From assembly GCF_001039355.2 (NCBI RefSeq), contig NW_019775689.1, positions 76,671 through 128,433 on the forward strand: DNA of 51,763 bases, in the 5' to 3' direction. This document shows, piece by piece, positions 41,889 to 51,763 of the stretch. The DNA comes from Lingula anatina. Taxonomy: Eukaryota; Brachiopoda; Lingulata; Lingulida; Lingulidae. Position 1 is the stretch's first letter. Each line of letters begins with the position of its first letter. A program made the translations under genes and the position numbers. The notes under the pieces are model-generated. The model did not search any database, was not told where the DNA came from, and saw only the letters and a program-made list of their open reading frames with translations.

Positions 41889-43939
41889 CGTCTTGGTTCC
41901 AAAAAACATAGATGTACCTGTTATTTACAATATTTATCTGTGATCTTTGTTGTGATTCTCTCGCGCTAGAAAATGACTAGCCGGGCGAACCACGCTCTTT
42001 TATAATGGAGGTCCGTAATGCTAAAAATAACCTCACTGGGTGGTTTATTTAAAGAGGAATGACTGGGTGAAGATTTTTTTGGAAGATTGCTGTGCAAAGC
42101 CTTTGCATCATCATTATTTGCATATTTACATGTCAAATCTCTCTCTCTCTCCCTCTCGCTAATTTGTTAAAAACGCTTTGAACAAAATAATAGAAAACTT
42201 TTTTCGGCGATAGCGGCCGGCTGATTGTTGACACTGTATCGTTACATTTTTATCTACGTTTTAACTTAAAATTAGCTTTTTTAAATTTAATATTGCACTA
42301 GTTTTTGAAAGTGTGGTTGGTGTTTTTGCCTGTCTTAATTGGTTGTTAGTATTTGTTTTGTTATTATAAATAATACATGCATTTTTGCAGTGTCGAAACC
42401 GGTGCAACATTACGCTTTTTGTTATAGTGTTAATCTAATATTTAATACTTACATATTAATTTATTCGTTGCTTTAAAATCTATTATTAACCGCGGATAAT
42501 TGTACGAAATGATATTGATGTACTTTATTTTTCTGGTGTCGTATTGTTTCTCATTTTGCACATTTTCAGTCATGTTGCAATAGAAAATAAATATAAAGAC
42601 AAGCTTATGCATTTGGTTTATATACTTGTTCATTTCTTCATTTATATAATAATAATAATTATTATTATTATCATAACAATAATAATAAATTTTATCAATA
42701 TTTTTGGCATTTGACATTTTCCTTCCTTTTTTCACTTGGACAGGGAAAATACACATCAATAGTGAAACGAACCATGAAGAGTGAAGGACTGTCATAAGAT
42801 CCCACAGTTCACTGACTGACGACTTTTTTTATCTACTTTCTTTCTATTTTCTTTCAAGGAGAGTGTTTTCCCAACAACTATAAAATATATCATTAAATTA
42901 CCATGGGCTATGACTCCTGAATGTTACTGAAAGGTAGCGATGAAAAGAGTTGCGTGATTTTATCTAACTTTAATTCGGTATAGTTAAGGTTAAATTGTTA
43001 GTTCAGATGACAATTACTCCCACGAGAGATCATTTAGGTGACTGTAAAAACTGACTTTTACTTTGGTCAAGCCATTTACTCCCTGACCGATAAATCACTT
43101 ATCACTTATCTTGTTTATATTATAAAAAAGTTGTAAACAACGTCCGTAGGCGGGGGAAGGGGGGGGGGATTAAAAAAAAAACGTCCTTTTGGCAAGAAAA
43201 GGTCCCCTCTGATTAATACTTGATTTAAATTCTATGTCATATCTCAAGCTTTGTCGACCGAGGGGAAAGAAAGGTTCAGTTTTCGACAAAAAGAGCCCCA
43301 TTTGCTGACTGCAGGCCTGGACTATACTAGACATATTGTTATCTTGATTCTGCAGTTTACTGTAATGGAATAACAGTGAGAGAGCTAGAGAGAGATGGGG
43401 GATAGGGTCTCCTCTGGGTTATGTACTCGTGATTTTCGGAGAGAGAGAGAGAGAGAGACTGGTTTACTTTTCGAATTTCAGTGGGGCTAAGCGCTTCCAC
43501 ATCCACTCCCAAAACCTCGAAAATAGTATAAATTTTTAAAGTCCTTTTTCACTGATAACGATGGTCTGGAACTCTGACTTATAAATACGTCTTAAATTTC
43601 GTTAGAAAAATTTGCGATTGTAATTCATTCAGAAAAAACTGAAAGTTAGCAAATATCAAAACCACGAAAAATCATAAACAGGTTAATCATACGATTGGTT
43701 AACAACGAATAATTATTATCTAGGACATTTAATGTGTATAATGTACAAAAAAATTACAAGAATTAAATTGGATTGATGGCACATAAAGCCTACATGTAAA
43801 TGTTTTAGCAGTAAGTATTACGGTATTGCTTATAATATATTTATTTTTAATGAACAGTCAATACCAAGATTGTCTTTACTTTGCTTCCACTTGCCAGCAT
43901 CACTTATGACAAATATCGTTAGAACAGAGTAAAAGAAAA
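41889..43939. other. Intergenic spacer, homologous to 22463-24576
   Basis: Upstream region of A2 followed by spacer to B3, with (AAT)n near 42648-42690 and GA tracts near 43439-43458. Nothing coding recognised. Confidence 0.6.
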
Positions 43940-45015
43940 TTAACATCTGCGATGGATCTTACGACGTTTCCTTTTCAACAGTGTCCAGGCCTACCCAACT
44001 ACCAGACTCGGCACCTACGGATCCAGAATAAACTGGTTTATCAGACCATACTACCCGTTTTCAAGGTGTGTGTCAGATCGCATTACAGAGTATCAGCCAC
44101 CACACCGATTTTGCCTGGTGCGCGATGTGATAACAATGATCCTAAGCGGGGTTGGAAAGTAGTGCATCTCATCTAGATTCATGCGCTGCTGCAATTTTCC
44201 CTGTTTATGCTAAAATCTGACAATACCGCAATTTTTAACATAAAATTTAGGTTCGGACATAGCCAACGATGTTTTGTAAATAAGAACTTGCAAACTTTTA
44301 TATTAATTTAGAAAATAGACCTAATTTTGATAGCGGAAGCTTATTCTGTCGGGGGTTAAATATTTTCATGACTACCGGGATGGACGAGATTGAGGGCAGG
44401 GGTAATCCTAGAGAGGGGTTAGAAACGTCCATTGTTCTCGTCAGCGAGGCTGGCCTTTTTCAGGGTATGTACGCACAGACAGAAAACTAAGTATTGTGGG
44501 AACGTAACTAATGAAGCCACTGGTAGTACTAGTAGATATCAGCTTGTAGTCTTGAACAAGCGCCTCGATGACGAGTGAACAGTTGTCAAAAACAAAAGAC
44601 CCAGGTGTGGTAGTTCAACTACTGTTCATGCGTGCCGCAACGACCAAACCTAATTGCTCTTCAAGGTCACAAAACAAAAACCGGTACTGACGGCTAGGCT
44701 CGTCTTAATCATATAAGTAGCGCGTTTCCACCCCCTGATTGAGGGAGTCGTCTGTCGCCATGTTGTTGTATTCATACGACTCCTACTTGACGAAAACGAG
44801 GCGCGATACCCGGATGACAGGTAGGCTTACAAAATTTGTGATGGGGTATGATACTCTGTAATGCGATCTGACACACACCTTGAAAACGGGTAGTGTGGTC
44901 TGATATACCGGTTTATTCTGGATCCGTAGGTGCCGAGTCTGGTAGTTGGGTAGGCCTGGTGTCGCTCTCGTGGCAGGCTCAAATACGTCTCTAACGCCCT
45001 CTCGCGTTTTCGCCG
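43940..45015 (-). pseudogene. GTPase B3 fragment, disrupted by a transposon
   Basis: The last bases of a B-type exon 3 (43940-43985, stop, Cys and polybasic tail) are separated from upstream exon sequence (44964-45015) by a 973-bp TIR element. The fragment ends at an N (45016), after which A-type upstream sequence begins, so P-loop and switch parts are absent here. Confidence 0.8.
43986..44958. mobile_element. TIR DNA transposon, 973 bp, in GTPase B3 exon 3
   Basis: Termini begin CAGGCCTACCCAACTACCAG and end with its exact complement; inverted similarity continues for about 110 bp. GTGTC occurs at both edges (43981-43985, 44959-44963) but once in B1 and B2, giving a 5-bp target duplication. 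A reading with CCAGGCC termini and a 3-bp TGT duplication fits equally. No transposase frame seen in the interior, so non-autonomous. Superfamily not assigned. Confidence 0.85.
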
Positions 45016-45016
45016 N

Positions 45017-47097
45017 CTAACTCATTTCCCCATCTTTTATGCTGCCCTCAGATAACACAAGAACAGTATTAAATCAATAAAAATAGTGTTCAACGCGGAA
45101 ACAACGATTAAACTGATCTGTAATAATCATTTAAAAATGTTACTTTGTATTTAGATATCTATTTTTAAAGGTAATAGTAAAATGATATCAAAAAATGAAA
45201 ACGAGAGTTACTCCTCACCGTTGTATAGACACGACCACAATCCCATCGTCTTGGTTAAAAAAACATATATGTACCTGTTATTTACACTATTTATCTGTGA
45301 TCTTTGTGGCCATTCTCTAGTGCTGGAAAATGACTAGCCGGGAGAACCACGCTCTTTTATAATGGAGGTCCGTAATGCTAAAAATAGCCTCACTGGGTGG
45401 TTTATTTATAGAGTAATGACTGGGTGAAGATTTTTTGGAAGATTGCTGTGCATAGCCTTTGCACTATCATTATTTGCATATTTACATGTCAAATCTCTCC
45501 TTCACTCTCTTTCTCTCTCTCATCAAATTGTTAAATTTAAAAATGTTTTGAACTGAATAATAAAAAACAAATTTTTCGGCGATAGAGGTCGGCTGATTGT
45601 TGACACTGTATTGTTACATTTTTATCTACGTTTTAACTTAAAATTAGCTTTTTTAAATTTAATATTACACTACACTTTTTGTTATAATGTTAATCTAATA
45701 TTTAATACTTAAATATTAATTTATGCATTCTTTTAAAATCTATTATTAACCGCGGTTAATTTTACGAAATGATATTGATGTACTTTTTCTGGTGTGGTAT
45801 TGTTTCTCATTTTGCACATTGCAATAGAAAATAAATATAAAGACAACTGTTTGAATTGGTTTATTTACGTGTTCATTCTTTCTTTTATGTATATTTTTAT
45901 TATAATAGATATAATAATAGTAATAATAATAATGCTTATTATTAATCTTATCAATATTATTGGCATTTCAGAAAGTGGGGCTTCCCATTTTCCATCCTTT
46001 ATTTTCACCAGGACAGGGAAAATACACATCAGTTGTGTAACGAACCTTGAAGAGTGAAGGACTATGATGAAACCCCACAGTTCACTGACTGACGACTTTT
46101 TTATCTACTTTCTTTCTATTTTCTTTCAAGGAGAGTGTTTTTCCCCAACAACTATAAAATATATCATTAAATTTCTATGGTCTATGACACATCAGTGTTA
46201 CTGTAAGGTAGCGATGAAAAGAGTTGCTTGATTTTATCAAGGAGTTACAACAGACTAACTCCTTGATTTTATCTAGCTTTAATTTGGTATAGTTAAGTTT
46301 AAATTGTTAGTTCAGATGACAATTACTCCCACAAGTGATCATTTAGGTGACTCTAAAAACTTTGGTCAAGCCATTTACTCCGTGACCGATAAATCACTTA
46401 TCTTGTTTATATTATAAAAAAGTTGTAAACAACGTCCGTAGGCAGGGCTACATGTAGGTGGGGTGGGGTTAAAAACCGTCTTTTTGGCAAGAAAATGTCC
46501 CCTCTGAATCAATACTTGATTTAAATTCTATGTCTTATCTCAAGCTGGGTCAACTGAGGGGAAGGAAAGGTTCAGTTTTCGACAAAAAGAACCCTGGTTG
46601 CTGAATGCAAGCCTGTTGCTAGACATTATATTGTTATTCTTTGTTGCTGCCGTTTACTATGATGGAATGAAAGTGGGAGAGAGCGGTGGGAGAGAGCGGT
46701 GGGAGAGAGGGTCGCCACTGGGCTATGCTGTATCGTTGTGATTATAGTAAAAAGAGAGATGCGGGCTTGCACATTTACTGCCAAGACCTCGATAATAGTA
46801 TCAATTTTATAGTTTAAGAGTCATATTCTTCACAGATGACGAGGGTCTGGAAACACCATTTATATGCCTTAAATATCGTTAAGAAAAATCGCGATTGTAA
46901 TTCATCCAAAAAATACCTGAAAGTTATCGAATGTCAAAACTTAACGGTTGGTTAACAACAAATATTTATTATGAAGGACACTTTATGTGTATAATTACAA
47001 AAAAAAAAGAAAAAAAAAAAAAAAAAAACGACTGATGCCACATATAGCCTAATTGTACATGTATAGCAGAAGGTATTGCAGCATTACTTGAAATATA
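45017..47097. other. A-type 5' region and spacer, third copy
   Basis: Homologous to 22235-24485 and 41665-43860. Holds an orphan A first exon at 45219-45246, microsatellites and a GGGAGAGAGCGGT minisatellite at 46675-46710. No other gene seen. Confidence 0.6.
45219..45246 (-). pseudogene. Orphan GTPase A exon 1
   Basis: Same 28-nt exon (MGLWSCLYN plus G) and donor GTGAGG as in A2, but exons 2-3 are missing across the N at 45016. The upstream ATG runs ATG TTT TTT TAA, supporting the MGL start for the family. Confidence 0.65.
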
Positions 47098-47103
47098 TTT
47101 ATT
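47098..47103 (-). terminator. Poly(A) signal of GTPase B2
   Basis: AATAAA on the minus strand, about 86 nt past the stop, as in B1. Confidence 0.55.
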
Positions 47104-47188
47104 TTTTAATACCATGATTGTCTTTACTTTGCTTCTCTTTGCCCAGCATCACTCATGACAAATTTCTTTAGAACAGAGTGAAAAAAAA

Positions 47189-47608
47189 TTAACATCTGCG
47201 ATGGATCTTACGGCGTTTCCTTTTCAATAACGTCGCTCTCGTGGCAGTCTCAAATACGTCCCTAACGCCCTCTCGCGTTTTCGCCGAACACTCAAGAAAA
47301 GAAAAAGCACCAATTTTTGCCGCAGTGTCTTCCCCAGCCATGTAATCCACCGGTTTTTCGTTCAGTTTTGCCAGTTCAGTAATGATCTCTTCATCTTTTT
47401 TCAAGTCCTTTTTATTTGCCACTAGAACTACAGGAACATTGGGACAAAAATGGTTGATCTCCGGGGCCCATTTTTCGGCGATGTTGGCCAGGCTGTCGGG
47501 ACTGTCGATGGAGTAACACATCAGGATGACGTCAGTATCGGGATAAGATAAGGGCCGTAAGCGGTCGTAATCTTCCTGCCCGGCAGTATCCCAAAGTGCC
47601 AACTCGAT
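47189..47608 (-). CDS. GTPase B2 exon 3
   Basis: 420 nt, acceptor TTATTTTAG|ATCGAG. Switch II with catalytic Gln, NKKD, SAK and Cys-stop tail. Confidence 0.85.
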   Translation of the reverse strand: MELALWDTAGQEDYDRLRPLSYPDTDVILMCYSIDSPDSLANIAEKWAPEINHFCPNVPVVLVANKKDLKKDEEIITELAKLNEKPVDYMAGEDTAAKIGAFSFLECSAKTREGVRDVFETATRATLLKRKRRKIHRRC

Positions 47609-48315
47609 CTAAAATAACAAAATTAATTCTGATTAAAAACAGTAGGGACATATGAGAGAGAGAGAGAGAGACTCAATCTTAAATAACAAAAATTAATGCA
47701 ACTTAAAAATAGTAGAGATATATATGAGAGAGAGAGAGACCGACCGACCGACCTAAAATCAAATGAACGCTATATTTTACAAAAGACAATTTTAACTCTC
47801 AAGTTTTCAATTTAATTCTAAAAAAATACTACAAAAGAGACGCACCTGTTTTCCATCCACTTCTATGTCTGTTACGTAGTTCTCAAAGACGGTGGGAATA
47901 TAGCTGAGGGTAAAGTCGTCCTGTGTAAACACGTTGAGCAGGCAGGATTTACCGCAGGCCCCATCCCCAACAATCACCAACTTCTTTCTCATAGGGTACG
48001 CCGTAGAATCTGCGTCTGAAAGGTCAGATTCTTTTTTCTTAAAACAAGTTATCGAACAAGTGTTTCGATTTAACAGTGTGTAAATCGAGTGTTTCAATTT
48101 AATAACCGGATAATTAGAGAGAACTGTGGCTTTAGAAAGTCACGGACGATTTATCGATTTATTTATCATTCAAGCAAATAAATAAACGACTGAAAAAGCA
48201 TTACTGAATATTTTTTCTGCAATATATGACCACGTTTTATACTTTATTTACTGGTAAAGAGAAAAGGAATATACTCACCACATGAATTACCGCCTAGACA
48301 TGCAAACAACCCCAT
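47189..48315 (-). CDS. Rho-family GTPase B2: canonical G domain, MG-x3-C start, no CaaX
   Basis: Exons 48279-48315, 47846-48015, 47189-47608; phases 1 then 0; 208 residues. Starts [12 protein letters not shown] then [12 protein letters not shown] and the G domain: [43 protein letters not shown]. This is a RhoA-class GTPase by motif and Rho insert. The tail is [11 protein letters not shown]-stop, where RhoA-type proteins have Cys plus three residues. Gly2 and Cys6 suggest N-myristoylation with palmitoylation as the membrane anchor. The best candidate for a working gene among the GTPase copies. The N at 48337 cuts off its promoter 22 bp upstream of the ATG. Confidence 0.8.
47846..48015 (-). CDS. 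GTPase B2 exon 2
   Basis: 170 nt, acceptor GACCTTTCAG, donor CAG|GTGCG. P-loop and switch I intact. Confidence 0.85.
48279..48315 (-). CDS. GTPase B2 exon 1
   Basis: 37 nt, ATG GGG TTG to donor TGTG|GTGAGTAT. Ends in phase 1, matching exon 2 to give Asp. Similar to the A2 first exon (MGL-x-x-C-L), supporting homology. Confidence 0.65.
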
Positions 48316-48337
48316 TTGAATCTCCTGTCAAACAGTN

Positions 48338-48474
48338 CAATACAGTGTCAAATTGTCAGAATACTACCAATGAAGAAGGTCAAAGTTTACCTTGTCCAGA
48401 ACCTCTGGTCTGTGTGTGTGATGAGGGATACATGTTCAACTCTTCTGATCCAGATCCACAAAATTGCGTTCCAG
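48338..48474 (+). CDS. Partial module exon, gene 3
   Basis: Last 137 nt of a module (NTVSNCQNTT ... CVCDEGYM ... NCVP) directly after an N. Its downstream intron matches that of module 8 in gene 1, including the AT-tailed repeat. Confidence 0.8.
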
Positions 48475-49022
48475 GTGAGAACTCTCATTGTTGGTTAAAG
48501 GACTGCATGTTTTTACCTTTTCAAGGAAGAGTAAGGCACTCTATACGATTTGTGTTTGTTATATCTATACCACCATATTTAAACTTATAAAATGTATATT
48601 TTGTGAAGATGACTTCAATATTAAACTTTATATCTTCTAGCAAAATTTGGAGAAATAATATTTTTAATCATGGCTGGTAAATAAGTGACATGTAGCATTG
48701 TAATTTACACTGTTTGAAAGATGGGTGTCGTATATACCAGTTGTCACTTGCCGCAGTGGTTGGAATGCATAAAAAGCTAAACACTAAAGAAATGTTAAAT
48801 TAAAGGTGGGCTTCATTTGTGCCTTGATCTAAGACAACTGCACATGCCATACAAACAAACTGGCAGCTTGGCCAATTAATTTGGTCAATTAACTTGGTCA
48901 TTTAACTTGCCCATTATGCAGTTAACAATGCAAAGACACCAAAAATAATGGGCCCAGCCAGGGTGTAATAAACATGGAGTCTGGGCTCTTTATGCATGGG
49001 ACTAGATTTGATCCGGGCCTTT

Positions 49023-49100
<78 letters not shown>

Positions 49101-51763
49101 ACATGTAGCTTTGTCATTTACACTGCTTGGAAAACAGGTGTTGTATACCAGTCGTCACACATTGCAGTGCGTGGAATTTGGCAATGCTGTTTATGGCACA
49201 CTGTATCCCATGTTAGAAGTATAAACATACGAGCGTATAAGCATGAATTTGCCACAGTGTCCTAAAATTAATGAGTTCAAAAATAATGTTCTAAAATTAT
49301 TCATGAGCTTTGTCTTTTGTTTCATAAATTGAAGTGAGGCCCCCAGTTGTGTGTGGTAATAATACCAGATGCTGTGAGGTAGTGGATAACAATACAGTGT
49401 CAAACTGCCAGAATACTACCAATGCAGAAGGTCAAAGTTTACCTTGTCAAGAACCTCTGGTCTGTGTGTGTGAAGAGGGATACATGTTCAACTCTTCTGA
49501 TCCAGATCCACAAAATTGCGTTCCAGGTGAGAACTTTCATTGCTGGTTAAAGTTCTGCTTTTTTACCTTTTCAATAAGAGTGAGACACTCTTTATGCTTT
49601 GTGTTTGTGATTTCAATACTACCATATTTAAAGTTGTCAACATGTATGTATTGTGCAGATGACTTCATTATTAATCTAAAGATCTTATAACAATGTGTAG
49701 AAGAAAAATTTTTATCATTGTTTGAGTACGCGTGACATGTAGCTTTGTAATTTACACTAGTTGGAAAATGTCAGATGACCATCGCCCTTGTCAAAGTGGG
49801 TATAATTTGGCAGTGTTTTATATGACACACTGTACCTCATGTTAGAAGGATACACACAGAAATGCAATGATCAAGACATAATGTTCCAAAATTAAATCTA
49901 TATAAATTCATTTCCTTGTGTTGACAAGGTTTGACTTCTGTTTCATAAATTAAAGTGAGGCCCCCAGTTGTGTGTGGTAATAATACCAGATGCTGTGAGA
50001 TAGTGGATAACAGTACAGTTTCAAACTGTCAGAATACTACCAATGAAGAAGGTCAAAGTTTACCTTGTCCAGAACCTCGGGTCTGTGTGTGTGAAGAGGG
50101 ATACATGTCCAACTCTTCTGATCCAGATCCACAAAATTGCGTTCCAGGTGAGAAGTTCCATTGCTGGTTAAAGTTCTGCTTTTTTTTCCTTTCCAAGGAA
50201 GAGTAAGGCACTCTCAATGATTTGTGTTCATGATTTTAATACTATCGTACTTAAACTTGTACACATGTGTATATTGTACATATGACTTTACTATTTAACT
50301 TTAGATCTTTTATCAATATATGGAGAAATAATGTTTTTAAACATGGCATATATGTGTGTGTGTGTGTGTGTGTGTGACATGTAGCATTGTAATTTACACT
50401 GGTTGGAAAACAAGTGTTGTATACCAGTCATCACACATCGCAGTGGGTGGAATTTGGCATTACTCTTTATGGCACACTGTATCCCATGTTAGAAGTATGA
50501 ACATAAGAGCATGAATTTGCCACAATGTCCTAAAATTAATGAGTTCTAAAATGATGTTCTAAAATTATTCATGAGTTTTGACTTCTTTTTCATAAATTGA
50601 AGTGAGGCCCCCAGTTGTGTGTGGTAATAATACCAGATGTTGTGATGTAGTGGATAACAGTACAGTGTCAAACTGTCAGAATACTACCAATGAAGAAGGT
50701 CAAAGTTTACCTTGTCCAGAACCTCTGGTCTGTGTGTGTGATGAGGGATACATGTTCAACTCTTCTGATCCAGATCCACAAAATTGCGTTCCAGGTGAGA
50801 ACTCACTTTGCTGGTTAAAGTTTTGCTTTTTTTTTACCTTTTCAATAAGAGTGAGACACTTTTTATGCTTTGTGTTTGTGATTTCAATACTACCATATTT
50901 AAAGTTGTCAACATGTATGTATTGTGCAGATGACTTTATTATTAATCTAAAGATCTTATAACAATGTGTAGAAGAAAAATTTTTATCATTGTTTGAGTAC
51001 GCATGACATGTAGCTTTGTAAATGACACTGGTTTTAAAATGATGTCAGATGACCATCGCCCTTGTCAAAGTGGGTATAATTTGGCAGTGTTTTATATGAC
51101 ACACTGTACCTCATGTTAGAAGGATACACACAGAAATGCAATGGTCAAGACATAATGTTCCAAAATTAAATTATATAAATTCATTTCCTTGTGTTGACAA
51201 GTCTTGACTTCTGTTTCATAACTTGAAGTGAGGCCCCCAGTTGTGTGTGGTAATAATACCAGATGCTGTGAGATAGTGGATAACAGTACAGTGTCAAACT
51301 GCCAGAATACTACCAATGAAGAAGGTCAAAGTTTACCTTGTCCAGAACCTCTGGTCTGTGTGTGTGATGAGGGATACATGTTCAACTCTTCTGATCCAGA
51401 TCCACAAAATTGCGTTCCAGGTGAGAAATTTCATTGCTGGTTAAAGTTTTGCTTTTTTACCTTTCAAGAAAAGTATGGAACTCTCAATGATTTGTGTTCA
51501 TGATTTTAATACTATCGTACTTAAACTTGTACACATGTGTATATTGTACATATGATTTCACTATAAAACTTTAGATCTTATATCAATATATTGAAAAATA
51601 ATATTGCATATATATGCACGACATGTAGTATTGTAATTTACACTGCTTGGAAAACAAGTGTTGTATACCAGTCATCACACATCGCAGTGGGTGGAATTTG
51701 GCATTACTCTTTATGGCACACTGTATCCCATGTTAGAAGTATAAACATATAAGCATGAATTTG
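48338..51763 (+). CDS. Array gene 3: module exons only, both ends missing
   Basis: Five module exons (48338-48474 partial, 49335, 49956, 50603, 51229) with introns like those of modules 8-9 of gene 1 and 5-7 of gene 2. The 5' end is cut by an N at 48337 and the 3' end by the window. No entry, hinge or terminal exon visible. Head-to-head with GTPase B2 only by virtue of the N join. Confidence 0.7.
48769..49100. repeat. Intronic repeat ending in a long (AT)n tail, copy 3
   Basis: Third copy of the 6354-6650 element. Its (AT)n tract (49025-49087) is much longer than in the other two, showing microsatellite expansion after duplication. Confidence 0.6.
49335..49526 (+). CDS. Module exon, gene 3 (second)
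   Basis: Standard module with EVVDNNT, TTNAEGQ (Glu to Ala), PCQEPLVCVCEEGYM. All cysteines and sequons kept. Confidence 0.85.
49956..50147 (+). CDS. Module exon, gene 3 (third)
   Basis: Standard module with EIVDNST, PEPRVCVCEEGYMSNSS. Acceptor AAATTAAAG|TG, a variant that keeps the AG. Confidence 0.85.
50603..50794 (+). CDS. Module exon, gene 3 (fourth)
   Basis: Standard module with RCCDVVDNST and CVCDEGYM, matching gene 2 module 32507. Confidence 0.85.
51229..51420 (+). CDS. Module exon, gene 3 (fifth)
   Basis: Standard module with EIVDNST and CVCDEGYM; introns match those around 33783 of gene 2. The array continues beyond the window. Confidence 0.85.

Noticed and set aside
41889-41910. 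Upstream ATG giving an MFFGTKT extension on GTPase A2
   Set aside because: The paralogous exons near 22480 and 45262 have stops two codons after the equivalent ATG, while the MGL start and following codons are conserved in all.
43952-44176. 74-codon plus-strand frame
   Set aside because: It runs antisense through the GTPase B3 tail into the transposon terminal repeat and has no gene-like support.

Overview
The window is animal nuclear DNA. Introns have GT..AG borders, genes are split into short exons, and there is abundant AT/GA/GT microsatellite, decayed non-LTR retrotransposons and small TIR elements. The sequence does not name the species; the general feel (frequent acatgta words, CR1-like LINE remnants, expanded secreted Cys-rich and Rho families) fits a marine lophotrochozoan such as a mollusc, which is a low-confidence inference.

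Two unrelated gene types recur as a co-duplicated block. (1) On the + strand is a secreted modular protein gene: a signal-peptide exon, a 330-nt Cys-rich entry exon, a tandem array of 192-nt exons each encoding the same 64-residue, 8-cysteine EGF/EB-like module with four N-glycosylation sequons, then 15/21/21-nt microexons encoding Pro-x5-Cys hinge heptads, and a terminal exon for a PPC-like beta-sandwich domain. Every internal junction is phase 1, so any exon can be added, lost or skipped without changing frame. (2) On the - strand downstream is a pair of Rho-family GTPase genes, here called A and B. B has canonical nucleotide-binding motifs. A carries changes at the RhoA G14, T37, D59 and Q63 positions. 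Both lack a C-terminal CaaX box, and both can begin Met-Gly-Leu-x-x-Cys, which suggests N-terminal acylation.

Layout: 1-19760 array gene 1 (signal exon lies upstream; two entry exons, 13 modules, three microexons, terminal exon) with a LINE tail inserted at 251-1160 and a dead CR1-like LINE at 15985-18715. 21132-22462 GTPase A1 (pseudogene). 24577-25327 (possibly to 25625) GTPase B1. 25630-28600 has no gene. 28613-38387 array gene 2, complete from TATA box to stop, with several damaged exons. 39571-41888 GTPase A2, its last exon present twice. 43940-45015 GTPase B3 fragment split by a 973-bp TIR transposon. 45219-45246 a third A first exon. 47189-48315 GTPase B2. 48338-51763 part of a third module array, running off the window.

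Six single-N joins (2795, 5321, 27360, 40170, 45016, 48337) and an 84-N gap at 12479 interrupt the window. At least three of the single Ns separate near-identical sequence and look like unmerged contig overlaps or haplotypes, so exon and gene copy numbers should be treated with care.
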